Part shown: positions 16,045 to 23,924 of the stretch, piece after piece
Layout: the number at the start of each line of letters is the position of its first letter
How positions within the stretch are numbered: position 1 is the stretch's first letter
From: Galactobacter sp.
GTDB lineage: Bacteria; Actinomycetota; Actinomycetes; Actinomycetales; Micrococcaceae
NCBI RefSeq assembly: GCF_022712295.1
Contig: NZ_JALAGT010000030.1
Coordinates: 1 to 26,687, forward strand
Length of the DNA stretch: 26,687 nt
Reading direction: 5' to 3'
Translations under genes and position numbers: made by a program
Notes under the pieces: model-generated
The model's input: the letters and a program-made list of their open reading frames with translations, nothing else
Told to the model about the DNA's origin: nothing
Databases searched by the model: none

Positions 16045-16409
16045 TAGGAGCGAGGTCATAGCCAAGGTCAAAAAGTACGTCGGTGACCTGCCCGCCGACG
16101 ACCGATACCTCGTGAATCTGGTCATCGGGCTGCGAGACGAGATCGCGGCCGACCCTGGATTGAAGCTGCAGGCGCAGAACAATGCGGAAGCGGACGTCAA
16201 TGCTGCGTCGAACCTGCGGCTTGTGGCCGAAGATGCCATTTGGAGAAGGAGACTCGGATACGGCGGGGTTCTTCGATGGGGCTCGGCAGTTGTCTGGCGA
16301 TGACCTGGTGGATCTCAAGCGGGTCGTGGTCTGTTCGGGAGGCTGCGAAGGACCGAGGGGAGTAAGAGAGGCAATAGAGCGGATCGCACTGGCTTTTCGG
16401 GCCGGTTGA
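16045..16409 (+). pseudogene. Frameshifted remnant of an unrecognised gene
   Basis: A plus-strand frame reads SEVIAKVKKYVGDLPADD and continues through LRDEIAADPGLKLQAQNN to LVAEDAIW (about 16245). Coherent, charged, protein-like sequence then moves to a second frame (DTAGFFDGARQLSGDDLVD to about 16320). A short stretch in a third frame follows (REAAKDRGE), then a return to the second (VREAIERIALAFRAG, stop at 16409). This pattern fits one ancestral C-terminal domain broken by two or three small indels. I do not recognise the family. It abuts the SDR fragment, so the junction near 16010-16045 marks a past deletion or rearrangement. Confidence 0.55.
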
Positions 16410-16493
16410 CGGGCAGCGCTGTGGATGCCCTCATGTGGTGACTGGGAAGGAACGGCGCCATCGTCAACCACAACCGTCGACTGAGGTGTAACA

Positions 16494-16525
16494 TTGCACA
16501 GGCATCCTGAGATGCAGCTCATATA
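16494..16525 (+). promoter_or_regulatory. Possible promoter/operator of the peptide-uptake operon
   Basis: TTGCAC (16494-16499) resembles a -35 box and CATATA (16520-16525) a -10 box, but the 20-bp spacer is too long for a standard promoter. Between them sits the inverted repeat GCATC-CTGA-GATGC (16502-16515), which could bind a regulator that compensates for or blocks the spacing. This is about 70 nt upstream of the first gene. Confidence 0.3.
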
Positions 16526-16596
16526 GGTCGGTGACGCGCAGAACAACCGCGTTCGTTATGTCGGAACTGTCGCACCGTTGCACCCCTGGAGGAAAA

Positions 16597-18189
16597 GTGG
16601 CACTGAAATCTCGACTGAGCGCACTCGGCGTAGGGCTGGTGGCAGCATCCCTGGCGCTGACGGCCTGTTCAAGCGGAAAAAAGACTGGAGGGTCCGATGA
16701 ATCCGGATCAGCCTCCGGGGGGACCCTCGTTGTCGCCAAGGTCTTTGACCTCAAATCTGTTGATCCCGGCCACATGTACGAACTGACCGGCATGATCGCG
16801 GACAAAGCCATGTACGACACGTTGGTCACCTACGAAGGGGGCAACGTCAAGGAAGCGGTACCGCTTCTCGCGGACATGACCGTCTCAGATGACGCGAAGA
16901 CGTACACATTCAAGATCAAGGACGGTCGTACTTTCTCCAGTGGCAACCCAGTCACCGCTGACGATGTGTTGTTCAGTCTTCAGCGTGTCCAGGGAATGAA
17001 GGGCACTCCGGCTTTCCTCCTGGACGGTCTTTCCTTCGAAAAGGCCGATGATTCCACCGTAGTGGTCTCATCCAAGGAAGCCGCTCCGGGTGTCCCCGCG
17101 ATCATGGCCAATCCCGCCATGGGCATTCTTGACTCCAAAGTGGTTAAGGAGAACGGTGGCACCACAGGCACGGACGACAAGGCTGAGTCTTGGCTGAACA
17201 AGAACTCCGCCGGATCTGGTCCCTACACTCTCTCCAGTATGGACGTGGCCTCTCAGGTCACCATGGAACTAAACCCCAAATACGACGGCCCTGCTGACCC
17301 GACCTATGACAAGGTCGTCATGCAGAACACCCCGGCATCGACGCAGAAGATCAACGTCGAAGGCGGCCAGGCTCAGCTCGCTTTGGATCTATCCGCCTCG
17401 CAGACCAAGTCTGCCGATAAGTCCAAGGTGACAGTGGCCGAATCGGCATCGGCACAGATGATCTTCCTCTTCGCAAACCAGAACAAGTCGGTTTCGCCGG
17501 TCACTGCCAGCCCGGAGTTCGCGGAAGCGATGCGGCTCGGCGTTGATTACAAGGCACTGCTCGATATGGCAGGTAATGGTGCGGTTCAAGCCACCGGAGT
17601 GGTGCCTTCGATCCTTGGGGGAGCCGTCCCAGAAAACGGCGCCGCCAAACAGGATCTCGATGGCGCCAAGAAAGCACTGAAAGCCTCGGGCTACAAAGGC
17701 GAGAAGATCCAGCTGAACTATCCGAGTGACATCTCGGTCAATGGTGTGGACTTCAACCAGCTGGCGCAGAAACTCCAGGTGCAGTTGAAGGAGATCGGTA
17801 TCAATGCCGACCTGGCACCGGCGCCGGTGGCTACCGAACTCGACAAGTACCGTAACGGCAAGGAACAGATCGGACTCTGGTACTACGGTCCGGACTACCC
17901 CGATGCGTCGTCCTACACGGCCTACGGTCCAGGTGAACTGATGGGCTTGCGTGCGGGATGGGCTGAAGGTGCAGATGACGAGGTGACCAAGGCTGCTACC
18001 GCAGCGAATCAGACTGTCGGTGACAGTCGCGACGAAGGCTATGTGGCCTTCGGTGAGGCATTGAACGAGGGTGGTCCCTTCGTCCCGTTGTTCCAGCCCG
18101 GCAACAATTTGCTCCACGCCAACACTCTGACCAACGTGGACTACAACCCGATCTGGACGGTGGACGTGGCAAGCCTGGGTAAGAAGTAA
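16597..18189 (+). CDS. Family 5 solute-binding lipoprotein of a peptide ABC transporter
   Basis: A 530-residue extracellular binding protein that captures oligopeptides and hands them to the membrane permeases. The signal peptide ends in the lipobox LTAC with lipidated Cys24, followed by a Ser/Gly/Lys linker. The SBP_bac_5 pattern is clear: DPGHMYELTGMIADKAMYDTLV, AKTYTFKIKDGRTFSSGNPVTADDV near the N-terminus, and a C-terminal GPFVPLFQPGNNLLHANTLTNV. GTG 16597 is chosen because GGAGGA sits 4 nt upstream and gives a correct signal peptide; the frame is open 66 nt further upstream but that adds an unlikely extension. It is the first of seven tightly coupled genes. The peptide preference is not visible directly; the downstream Xaa-Pro peptidase suggests proline-containing ligands. 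Confidence 0.92.
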   Translation: MALKSRLSALGVGLVAASLALTACSSGKKTGGSDESGSASGGTLVVAKVFDLKSVDPGHMYELTGMIADKAMYDTLVTYEGGNVKEAVPLLADMTVSDDAKTYTFKIKDGRTFSSGNPVTADDVLFSLQRVQGMKGTPAFLLDGLSFEKADDSTVVVSSKEAAPGVPAIMANPAMGILDSKVVKENGGTTGTDDKAESWLNKNSAGSGPYTLSSMDVASQVTMELNPKYDGPADPTYDKVVMQNTPASTQKINVEGGQAQLALDLSASQTKSADKSKVTVAESASAQMIFLFANQNKSVSPVTASPEFAEAMRLGVDYKALLDMAGNGAVQATGVVPSILGGAVPENGAAKQDLDGAKKALKASGYKGEKIQLNYPSDISVNGVDFNQLAQKLQVQLKEIGINADLAPAPVATELDKYRNGKEQIGLWYYGPDYPDASSYTAYGPGELMGLRAGWAEGADDEVTKAATAANQTVGDSRDEGYVAFGEALNEGGPFVPLFQPGNNLLHANTLTNVDYNPIWTVDVASLGKK

Positions 18190-19274
18190 TGACCGCAGTG
18201 ACGACAGAGCCTGGGCGTTCCCGAGTGCGTAAGCGTGCGGGGACGCCCAGGCGTCATCCCCTGATCGGTTACTTGGCCAGGCGTGTGCTCATCTCGGTGG
18301 CCTTGGCCGTAGGAGTGACGTTCGTGACGTTCATTCTCACCAATCTGGTCCCTGGAGATCCCGTTGCGGCCGCACTGGGTGAACGTGCCGCAGAAGACCC
18401 TGCAGCTGTCGCCCAATTCAACGCGACGTATGGCTTGGACAAGCCGTTCTGGCAGCAGTACATCATCTACCTCGGTAACCTCTTCCAGGGAGATCTGGGG
18501 ATTTCGCAGCTGACGCGTAATCCCGTTTCCGCGGACCTGGCCAAGGCCGTTCCCGCTACGTTGGAGATCGCGCTCGCGACCATCGTGCTTTCGCTAGCCA
18601 TCGGAGTGACGCTTGGAACCTGGGCGGCACACCGTCGGGGAAAGGTCACCGACCAAGTCGTGCGTGTGGTGTCTCTTGCGGGCCTGAGCGTGCCGACCTT
18701 CTGGATGGCGCTCATGTTGTACTACTTCTTCTACTTCAAGTGGCATATCGCACCGGGTGCTGGTCGGCAGTCCTCGGACTACCTAACCCCGCCGCACGTC
18801 ACCGGAATGTACACCGTTGACGCGTTGTTAGCGGGCCAGCTCGACACCTTCGTAGATGCCGCAGCGCACTTGTTCTTACCAGTTCTGGTATTAACGCTCT
18901 TCACGGTCGGTCTTCTCACGCGATTTGTCAGAACATCCGTTCTGGAAGTTCTGGATCAGGATTATGTGCGGGCGGCAAGAGCAAAGGGGCTCCGTTCACG
19001 CACCATCGTGTTCAGCTATGTTCTGCGCGCTGCGGCTGTACCCATCATGACCATGGTGGGTATTGCCTTCGGCAGTTTGCTCGCGGGCACGGTGTTGGTG
19101 GAGCAGATCTTCTCGTGGCCCGGCCTGGGGTCATACGCATTCAAGGCCGCTTCAAACCTCGACCTGACAGCCATCATGGGTGTCGGGCTCGTGGTCGGCA
19201 TCATCTACCTCGGCGTGAACCTGATCGTCGATATTCTCTACAGCATTGTGGACCCGAGAGTGAGGTTGGCATGA
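18189..19274 (+). CDS. Peptide ABC transporter permease, DppB/OppB type
   Basis: A 361-residue integral membrane subunit. A basic cytoplasmic N-terminus precedes the first helix (LISVALAVGVTFVTFILTNL), followed by the conserved periplasmic GDPVAAALGERA segment. The inner-membrane EAA loop reads DYVRAARAKGLRSRTIVFSYVLRAA, which contacts the ATPases, and the C-terminus ends in VDPRVRLA as is typical. The start overlaps the previous stop as TAATG, and the end overlaps the next permease by four bases. Together with the next gene it forms the translocation channel. Confidence 0.93.
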   Translation: MTAVTTEPGRSRVRKRAGTPRRHPLIGYLARRVLISVALAVGVTFVTFILTNLVPGDPVAAALGERAAEDPAAVAQFNATYGLDKPFWQQYIIYLGNLFQGDLGISQLTRNPVSADLAKAVPATLEIALATIVLSLAIGVTLGTWAAHRRGKVTDQVVRVVSLAGLSVPTFWMALMLYYFFYFKWHIAPGAGRQSSDYLTPPHVTGMYTVDALLAGQLDTFVDAAAHLFLPVLVLTLFTVGLLTRFVRTSVLEVLDQDYVRAARAKGLRSRTIVFSYVLRAAAVPIMTMVGIAFGSLLAGTVLVEQIFSWPGLGSYAFKAASNLDLTAIMGVGLVVGIIYLGVNLIVDILYSIVDPRVRLA

Positions 19275-20125
19275 GTACGACCGTCGTCTCCCGCCGTCGC
19301 CTGACAACGCGACTCTTCCATGGCAATCACACGATTGGTCTGATCGGCGCCGGTATCGCTCTCGTGTGGGTGCTCGTTGCCATTTTTGCCCCTTTGATCC
19401 AGCAACATGACCCGCTCGATCAGAGTGGGACCGCGCTGATGGCGCCGACGGGATCGTATTGGTTCGGAACGGATGCGCTCGGACGTGACGTGTTCTCTCG
19501 CGTGATCAACGGCGCCCGGGTCACCATCCCGTTGTCGCTTCTGCTGGTGGTCATGTCCTTGTTGATCGGGGCCGTCCTGGGAGCCATTGCTGGCTACTTT
19601 GGAAAATGGGTCGACAGCACCATCATGCGCTTGTGTGACCTGGTTATGGCGTTCCCAACCGTCATTCTGGCCATGGTCGTGGCAGCAGCCCTCGGCCCGT
19701 CCCTGATCAACGCGGTGATCGCAGCGCTGATCGTGTCGTGGCCGCAATACGCCAGAGTGATGCGTGGCCTGGTGATGACCATGCGGGGACAGAACTACGT
19801 GGTCGCCGGACGACTCTTGGGCTACTCGCCCATGAAGTCGCTGCTGCGGGACATCGCCCCCAACACCATTGGCCCCATGATCGTCCTGGCGAGTCTTGAT
19901 GTCGGAACGGCCATTTTGCTGTTGTCAGGTCTGTCCTTCCTGGGCCTGGGTGCAAAACCGCCGCAGGCCGAGTGGGGATCCATGATCTCCGACGCTATGA
20001 AGAATTTCGACAGCTGGTGGATCGGAGTGTTTCCCGGAGTGGCAATCCTCACCGTTGTGGTGGCCTTCAACCTCCTGGGCGACACCCTACGAGACATCCT
20101 CGACCCGAACACGGCGGAGTCATGA
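19271..20125 (+). CDS. Peptide ABC transporter permease, DppC/OppC type
   Basis: A 284-residue second permease subunit. It has the characteristic N-terminal FAPLIQQHDPLDQ and WFGTDALGRDVFSRVINGARV signature, then about five further helices, the coupling loop QNYVVAGRLLGYSPMKSLLRDIAPN, and FLGLGAKPPQAEWGSMI near the C-terminus. ATG 19271 overlaps the upstream stop, giving a conventional short N-terminus; reading further upstream only shadows the DppB-type gene. It pairs with that gene. Confidence 0.93.
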   Translation: MSTTVVSRRRLTTRLFHGNHTIGLIGAGIALVWVLVAIFAPLIQQHDPLDQSGTALMAPTGSYWFGTDALGRDVFSRVINGARVTIPLSLLLVVMSLLIGAVLGAIAGYFGKWVDSTIMRLCDLVMAFPTVILAMVVAAALGPSLINAVIAALIVSWPQYARVMRGLVMTMRGQNYVVAGRLLGYSPMKSLLRDIAPNTIGPMIVLASLDVGTAILLLSGLSFLGLGAKPPQAEWGSMISDAMKNFDSWWIGVFPGVAILTVVVAFNLLGDTLRDILDPNTAES

Positions 20126-20976
20126 GCCCGACTGAAACACGAACAGTAAGTGCAGACATTGCGCTCGACATTCAGAACCTCAAGGTGATGACCCAGCCGA
20201 AACGCGGCGAGGGCCATGAGATCGTCAAGGGGATCGACCTGCAGGTCAGGCGCGGATCCATTCACGGCCTGGCGGGTGAATCGGGTTCAGGTAAGACGAT
20301 GACCGCACTGGCCACGCTGGGGCTGCTGCCACTTAAGACCCGGGCCACCGGTCATGCCTATATCGGCGACGCGGACCTGATCTCACTGTCCGAGCAGGCC
20401 ATCAAGCCGTTCCGTGCCCGTCGGATCGCCATGGTGTTCCAGGACCCATCGACGAGTCTTCACCCCCAGCTCACCATCGGTAAGCAGCTGACCGACCACG
20501 TGAGACTGCATCTGAAAGTGTCTAAGGCCGAGGCCATCGCCAAAGCGATCGCATCCCTTGAACGCGTGAGTGTTCCCGAACCAGCACAAGCGCTGAACAA
20601 GTACCCTCATCAGTTCTCGGGCGGTCAGCGCCAACGTATTGCGATTGCCATCGGTTTGGCTTGCGAACCAGACGTGCTGTTGGCCGACGAACCGACCACG
20701 GCGTTGGACGTCACAGTTCAGGCTGGTGTCTTGCAGTTGCTTCGCAAGCTGGTGGACGAATCGGACCTAGGAGTTTTGCTGGTGACCCACGATCTTGGAG
20801 TGATGTCCTCCATCGCAGATGAGGTTAGTGTGATGCGCTATGGGGAAATCGTGGAGAACGCGACGGCCCGGCAGATCTTCGCGCAGCCCCAGCATGAGTA
20901 CACAAAGTCCCTGCTGGCGGCGATGCCAGGCGCCGACCTGGCCAAGGAATCCATCCACGCGGAGGAAGAGGCATGA
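20122..20976 (+). CDS. Peptide ABC transporter ATPase, DppD/OppD type
   Basis: A 284-residue ATP-binding subunit that powers peptide import. Motifs in order: Walker A GESGSGKT (52-59), Q-loop FQDPSTSLHPQ (107-116), signature FSGGQRQR (165-172), Walker B VLLADEP (185-191) and H-loop His223 in LLVTHDLG. The family-specific C-terminal segment (EIVENATARQIFAQPQHEYTKSLLAAMP) is present, but the cysteine-rich iron-sulfur tail found in some DppD/OppD proteins is absent. ATG 20122 overlaps the permease stop, and the end overlaps the second ATPase. Confidence 0.93.
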   Translation: MSPTETRTVSADIALDIQNLKVMTQPKRGEGHEIVKGIDLQVRRGSIHGLAGESGSGKTMTALATLGLLPLKTRATGHAYIGDADLISLSEQAIKPFRARRIAMVFQDPSTSLHPQLTIGKQLTDHVRLHLKVSKAEAIAKAIASLERVSVPEPAQALNKYPHQFSGGQRQRIAIAIGLACEPDVLLADEPTTALDVTVQAGVLQLLRKLVDESDLGVLLVTHDLGVMSSIADEVSVMRYGEIVENATARQIFAQPQHEYTKSLLAAMPGADLAKESIHAEEEA

Positions 20977-21830
20977 GCAATGCAGCGTTGAGTGTTTCCG
21001 ATGTGAGCGTGGAATACAGGAAGCCACCACTCGTGGCCGTGGACGGCGTCAGTCTGACGGTAAATCCTGGTGAAGTCGTGGCTTTGGTCGGAGAATCCGG
21101 CTGCGGCAAGTCCTCTTTGGCCCGCGCAGTGGTCGGCATCGAGTCGAGGTCAGGCGGGCAGGTGAGCCTCAACGGCCAGGAGATCCGCCCGCTCGGGCTG
21201 CGACGGCGCGTAGCTGTGGACGCCGCGATTCAGATGGTCTTCCAGGATCCCTCAACCTCACTGAATCTCCGGCGCACAGTTGGGGACCAGTTGAAGGACG
21301 GGATCAACCTCGCCAGGGCAAGGGGAATGATCAGTGCGTCGGTCGAAGAATGGCTGGAGCGTGTTGGCTTGGACCCCGCGATGGCCTCGCGGTACCCGCA
21401 GGCGTTCTCGGGGGGCCAGAAACAACGCATCGCGATCGCCCGCGCGTTGGCTGCTCGGCCCTCAGTGCTCGTGGCCGACGAGCCGATCTCGGCTCTGGAT
21501 GCATCCACCCAGATGAGCGTGGCCTCCCTGATGCGTTCGCTGTGTCAGGACGACGGGGCCGCGATGCTCTTCATTTCTCACGATCTGTCGGTGGTGCGGA
21601 GGATCGCGGACAGACTCTGCGTCATGTACCGGGGCCGTTTCGTGGAAACCGGCGACACCCAGGCGATCTGGGATGAACCGAGGCACCCGTACACGCAGTC
21701 GCTGTTGGCTGCGATCCCGGCCGTGGACGGTTTGGGTACCGTTCCGGTGTCGCCGTCCGCACAGGACCGGGCGCACTGGTCTGATGAGATCCCTGAAGCG
21801 CTGGATCGTGTCGCCAAGGAGGTTGCATGA
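20973..21830 (+). CDS. Peptide ABC transporter ATPase, DppF/OppF type
   Basis: A 285-residue partner ATPase. Walker A GESGCGKS (40-47), Q-loop FQDPSTSLNLR (90-100), signature FSGGQKQR (145-152), Walker B VLVADEP (165-171) and H-loop His203 in FISHDLS are all intact. The D-loop reads SALDAST. The C-terminal HPYTQSLLAAIPAVDG region is standard. It starts inside the previous stop (ATGA) and ends four bases into the Xaa-Pro peptidase gene, so transport and peptide processing are translationally linked. Confidence 0.93.
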   Translation: MSNAALSVSDVSVEYRKPPLVAVDGVSLTVNPGEVVALVGESGCGKSSLARAVVGIESRSGGQVSLNGQEIRPLGLRRRVAVDAAIQMVFQDPSTSLNLRRTVGDQLKDGINLARARGMISASVEEWLERVGLDPAMASRYPQAFSGGQKQRIAIARALAARPSVLVADEPISALDASTQMSVASLMRSLCQDDGAAMLFISHDLSVVRRIADRLCVMYRGRFVETGDTQAIWDEPRHPYTQSLLAAIPAVDGLGTVPVSPSAQDRAHWSDEIPEALDRVAKEVA

Positions 21831-22960
21831 GTACGTCCATCACTGACCGCGACACCGAGGCAGTGGGCCGTAGGTCCCGACTCCAGCAAATGCTCGGCTC
21901 CGCGGGTTTGGACGCGGTCGTCATCGGCCCTTCTGCCGATCTCAGGTACTTCGCGGCAGACGCCGTGGACACCACGGTGGCGGAGGCCTTCCAGGTGGCC
22001 GATCGTCCCGCGCTACTCGTGGTCCACCAGGATCGTGTCCGCGTTGTGGCACCGTTGCTGGAGGCAGGTGACTATCCAGCTATGCCTGAGGGGTGCGAGC
22101 TGGTCACCTGGGCGGATGGCCAGGACCTGATCACGGTTGCGCTGGACTTCCTGCCCGCAGGCAGCGTCATCGGCATCGCCGATAACCTCCCGTATTGGCT
22201 TGTTCATCGGATCCAGTCGCTGCCACATCTGACGGGGACAACAGCCGGCCCCCTTCTCCATACGCTGCGGGCGGTGAAGACTCCGGCTGAGCTCGAATTC
22301 ATGCATGCGGCCTCCCGCGCCGCAGACGATGCATACCGCTCGTTGCAAACGATGTCGCTGGTTGGCCGGAGTGAGACCCAGGTGGCGGAACTGATCTGCG
22401 ACCTGCTCCAGCAACACGGGTGTGACACCGGCTCCGGGGAAGCGCTGGTGGCGGCCGGACCCAACGCGGCAGCACCGCACCATGTCGCCGGTTCACGGAT
22501 CCTGGAGGCGGGAGACGTCGTCATCATCGATTACGGGGGGCGCGTTCACGGGTACAACTCGGACACGAGCCGTACCTTCGTCCTCGGCGCTGCGGATCAG
22601 ACGCTCAGGGACATCCATGCGACTGTCTTGCAGGCCAACCAGGCCGCATTCGCAGCAGTCAGACCTGGTGTACAGATCCAGGATATCGACGCGGTCGCTC
22701 GGAACGTCATCGCAAAGGCTGGGTATGCAGAGCATTTTCTGCACCGCACCGGTCATGGCATTGGCTTCGAAGTGCATGAACATCCTTACGTCGTGCCCGG
22801 CGACATCACTGTCCTACAGGAAGGGATGACCTTCACCATTGAGCCCGGTATCTACGTCCCCGGTAGCGGTGGTGTGCGGATCGAAGACGTCATCGAGGTG
22901 ACGGCAAACGGAGCGAATTCCTTGAATTCCACATCGCGAGACTTGTTGAGGTTGGCATGA
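21827..22960 (+). CDS. M24-family Xaa-Pro peptidase (aminopeptidase P or prolidase type)
   Basis: A 377-residue cytoplasmic metallopeptidase of the pita-bread fold that removes the residue in front of proline. The creatinase-like N-terminal domain (about 1-145) is followed by the catalytic domain. All five metal ligands are present: Asp235, Asp246, His310, Glu339 and Glu353, set in IIDYGGRVHGYNSDTSRTF, HRTGHGIGFEVHEHP, IEPGIY and RIEDVIEV. It overlaps the transporter ATPase gene by four bases and the cyclophilin gene by four. This context suggests it digests the peptides brought in by the preceding transporter. Whether it acts on dipeptides or longer peptides cannot be decided from the sequence. 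Confidence 0.92.
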   Translation: MSTSITDRDTEAVGRRSRLQQMLGSAGLDAVVIGPSADLRYFAADAVDTTVAEAFQVADRPALLVVHQDRVRVVAPLLEAGDYPAMPEGCELVTWADGQDLITVALDFLPAGSVIGIADNLPYWLVHRIQSLPHLTGTTAGPLLHTLRAVKTPAELEFMHAASRAADDAYRSLQTMSLVGRSETQVAELICDLLQQHGCDTGSGEALVAAGPNAAAPHHVAGSRILEAGDVVIIDYGGRVHGYNSDTSRTFVLGAADQTLRDIHATVLQANQAAFAAVRPGVQIQDIDAVARNVIAKAGYAEHFLHRTGHGIGFEVHEHPYVVPGDITVLQEGMTFTIEPGIYVPGSGGVRIEDVIEVTANGANSLNSTSRDLLRLA

Positions 22961-23517
22961 CGACTCTTCTGTTCAAGACCGCACTCGGGCCCTTCACGGT
23001 CCAGCTCGAGGACAGCCGGGCCCCGATCACGGTCAAAAACTTTGTGCGCTACGTCAACGAAGGAGCGTTCACCGAAGGCGCTTTCGAACGCGTCGTCACC
23101 CCCGAGACGTCTGGCAATGACTTGCTGCCGGGGGAACGCCCGGAGGAGGGAGAAGGTCTTCCCAACGGTGATGTACCGATCAACGTAGTCCAGGGTGGGC
23201 CAGCGCCAGGCAGCAAGGAACACGAACCCATTCGCATCGAGACCACGCAGGACACTGGTCTCCACCATGTGGACGGAACACTGTCCATGGGGCGCTTGGG
23301 GCCGGATACCGCGACGACGGAATTCTTCTTCTGTCTGGGGGACCAGCCGCAGCTCGACTTCGGGGGCGACCGAAATCCCGACGGGCAGGGATTCGCGGCT
23401 TTCGGCCAGGTCACCAGCGGAATGGACGTTGTTCGAGCCATTCATGCGGCACCGTCGGTGGGACAGGACTTGGTCCCGTTCGTTCGGATCGACAGCGTGG
23501 TCGTGGTGGACGCCTGA
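22957..23517 (+). CDS. Cyclophilin-type peptidyl-prolyl cis-trans isomerase
   Basis: A 186-residue cyclophilin without signal peptide or membrane segment, hence cytoplasmic. The conserved core is visible: TVKNFVRYVNEGAF, Arg45 in FERVV matching the catalytic FHRV arginine, VVQGG (77-81) matching the MIQGG strand, FFFCLGDQPQLDF and AAFGQVTSGMDVV. An acidic, glycine-rich insertion (about 49-73) lengthens the loop between the arginine and the QGG strand. It is the last gene of the peptide operon and begins within the stop of the Xaa-Pro peptidase. M24 peptidases cut trans Xaa-Pro bonds, so a dedicated isomerase would speed digestion; that role is inferred. A terminator follows. Confidence 0.9.
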   Translation: MTTLLFKTALGPFTVQLEDSRAPITVKNFVRYVNEGAFTEGAFERVVTPETSGNDLLPGERPEEGEGLPNGDVPINVVQGGPAPGSKEHEPIRIETTQDTGLHHVDGTLSMGRLGPDTATTEFFFCLGDQPQLDFGGDRNPDGQGFAAFGQVTSGMDVVRAIHAAPSVGQDLVPFVRIDSVVVVDA

Positions 23518-23529
23518 GAACTGAAAAGA

Positions 23530-23567
23530 ACGATCCCCCGAACCGGGCATTCGGTTCGGGGGATCGT
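23530..23567 (+). terminator. Intrinsic terminator of the peptide-uptake operon
   Basis: Perfect 16-bp stem (23530-23545 with 23552-23567) with loop GGCATT, 12 nt after the cyclophilin stop. It is followed after one base by tail repeat copy 3. Confidence 0.92.
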
Positions 23568-23568
23568 C

Positions 23569-23609
23569 TTGTCATCACTCGCACCCTTTGAGGTGTCTAC
23601 GACACTACG
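23569..23609 (+). repeat. Post-terminator tail repeat, copy 3
   Basis: All 41 nt are identical to copy 2 (15699-15739) and 34 of 41 to copy 1 (5290-5330). Read on the minus strand it is open and would encode VVDTSKGASDD, but no start or conserved extension supports a gene. It follows the terminator stem by one base. Confidence 0.88.
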
Positions 23610-23612
23610 AAG

Positions 23613-23924
23613 GCAGCCTGTCGGGATGCTGTGCACAGCCTCCCGGTTGACCACGCGTCCATCGTCCGTCTCGGGAAAATAGTGAACCACCGGCGGGAGC
23701 CGGGCACGCGCCGTGGGGCATCAACCCCCGTTGATGTTGGCGCAGAGGGATAGGTGCTCTGGATTCGGCGAGCGTGGATCCTCGGCTGAGTGTCACCCGC
23801 CCCAGCCCCGCCCGTCACGGATCACTTTCCTGGTACCGGGAACAACTAGTGTTGCCAGCAGCACCACCGGCCGCGACGCGCCCAGCGCGGGCCGGAACGC
23901 ACGACTTCGGAAAGGCCACCCCGA
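23613..23924. other. Intergenic region before the cyclase/ThDP operon
   Basis: No convincing gene on either strand. The only clear structure is a short perfect hairpin CATCAAC-CCCC-GTTGATG (23719-23736), which could be an operator. TAGTGT (23847-23852) is a possible -10 box with no good -35. A weak purine-rich stretch GGAAAGG (23909-23915) precedes the ATG at 23925. Confidence 0.5.

Noticed and set aside
16045..16409. Assignment of the decayed remnant to a type I restriction subunit
   Set aside because: A faint resemblance in the QAQNN region was noted, but no conserved motif supports it, so it is left unassigned.
23569..23690. Minus-strand coding region containing VVDTSKGASDD next to the tail repeat
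   Set aside because: A similar peptide appears opposite copy 1 (VVDTRQGASDD), but only because the DNA is repeated; the frames have different, unrelated continuations.
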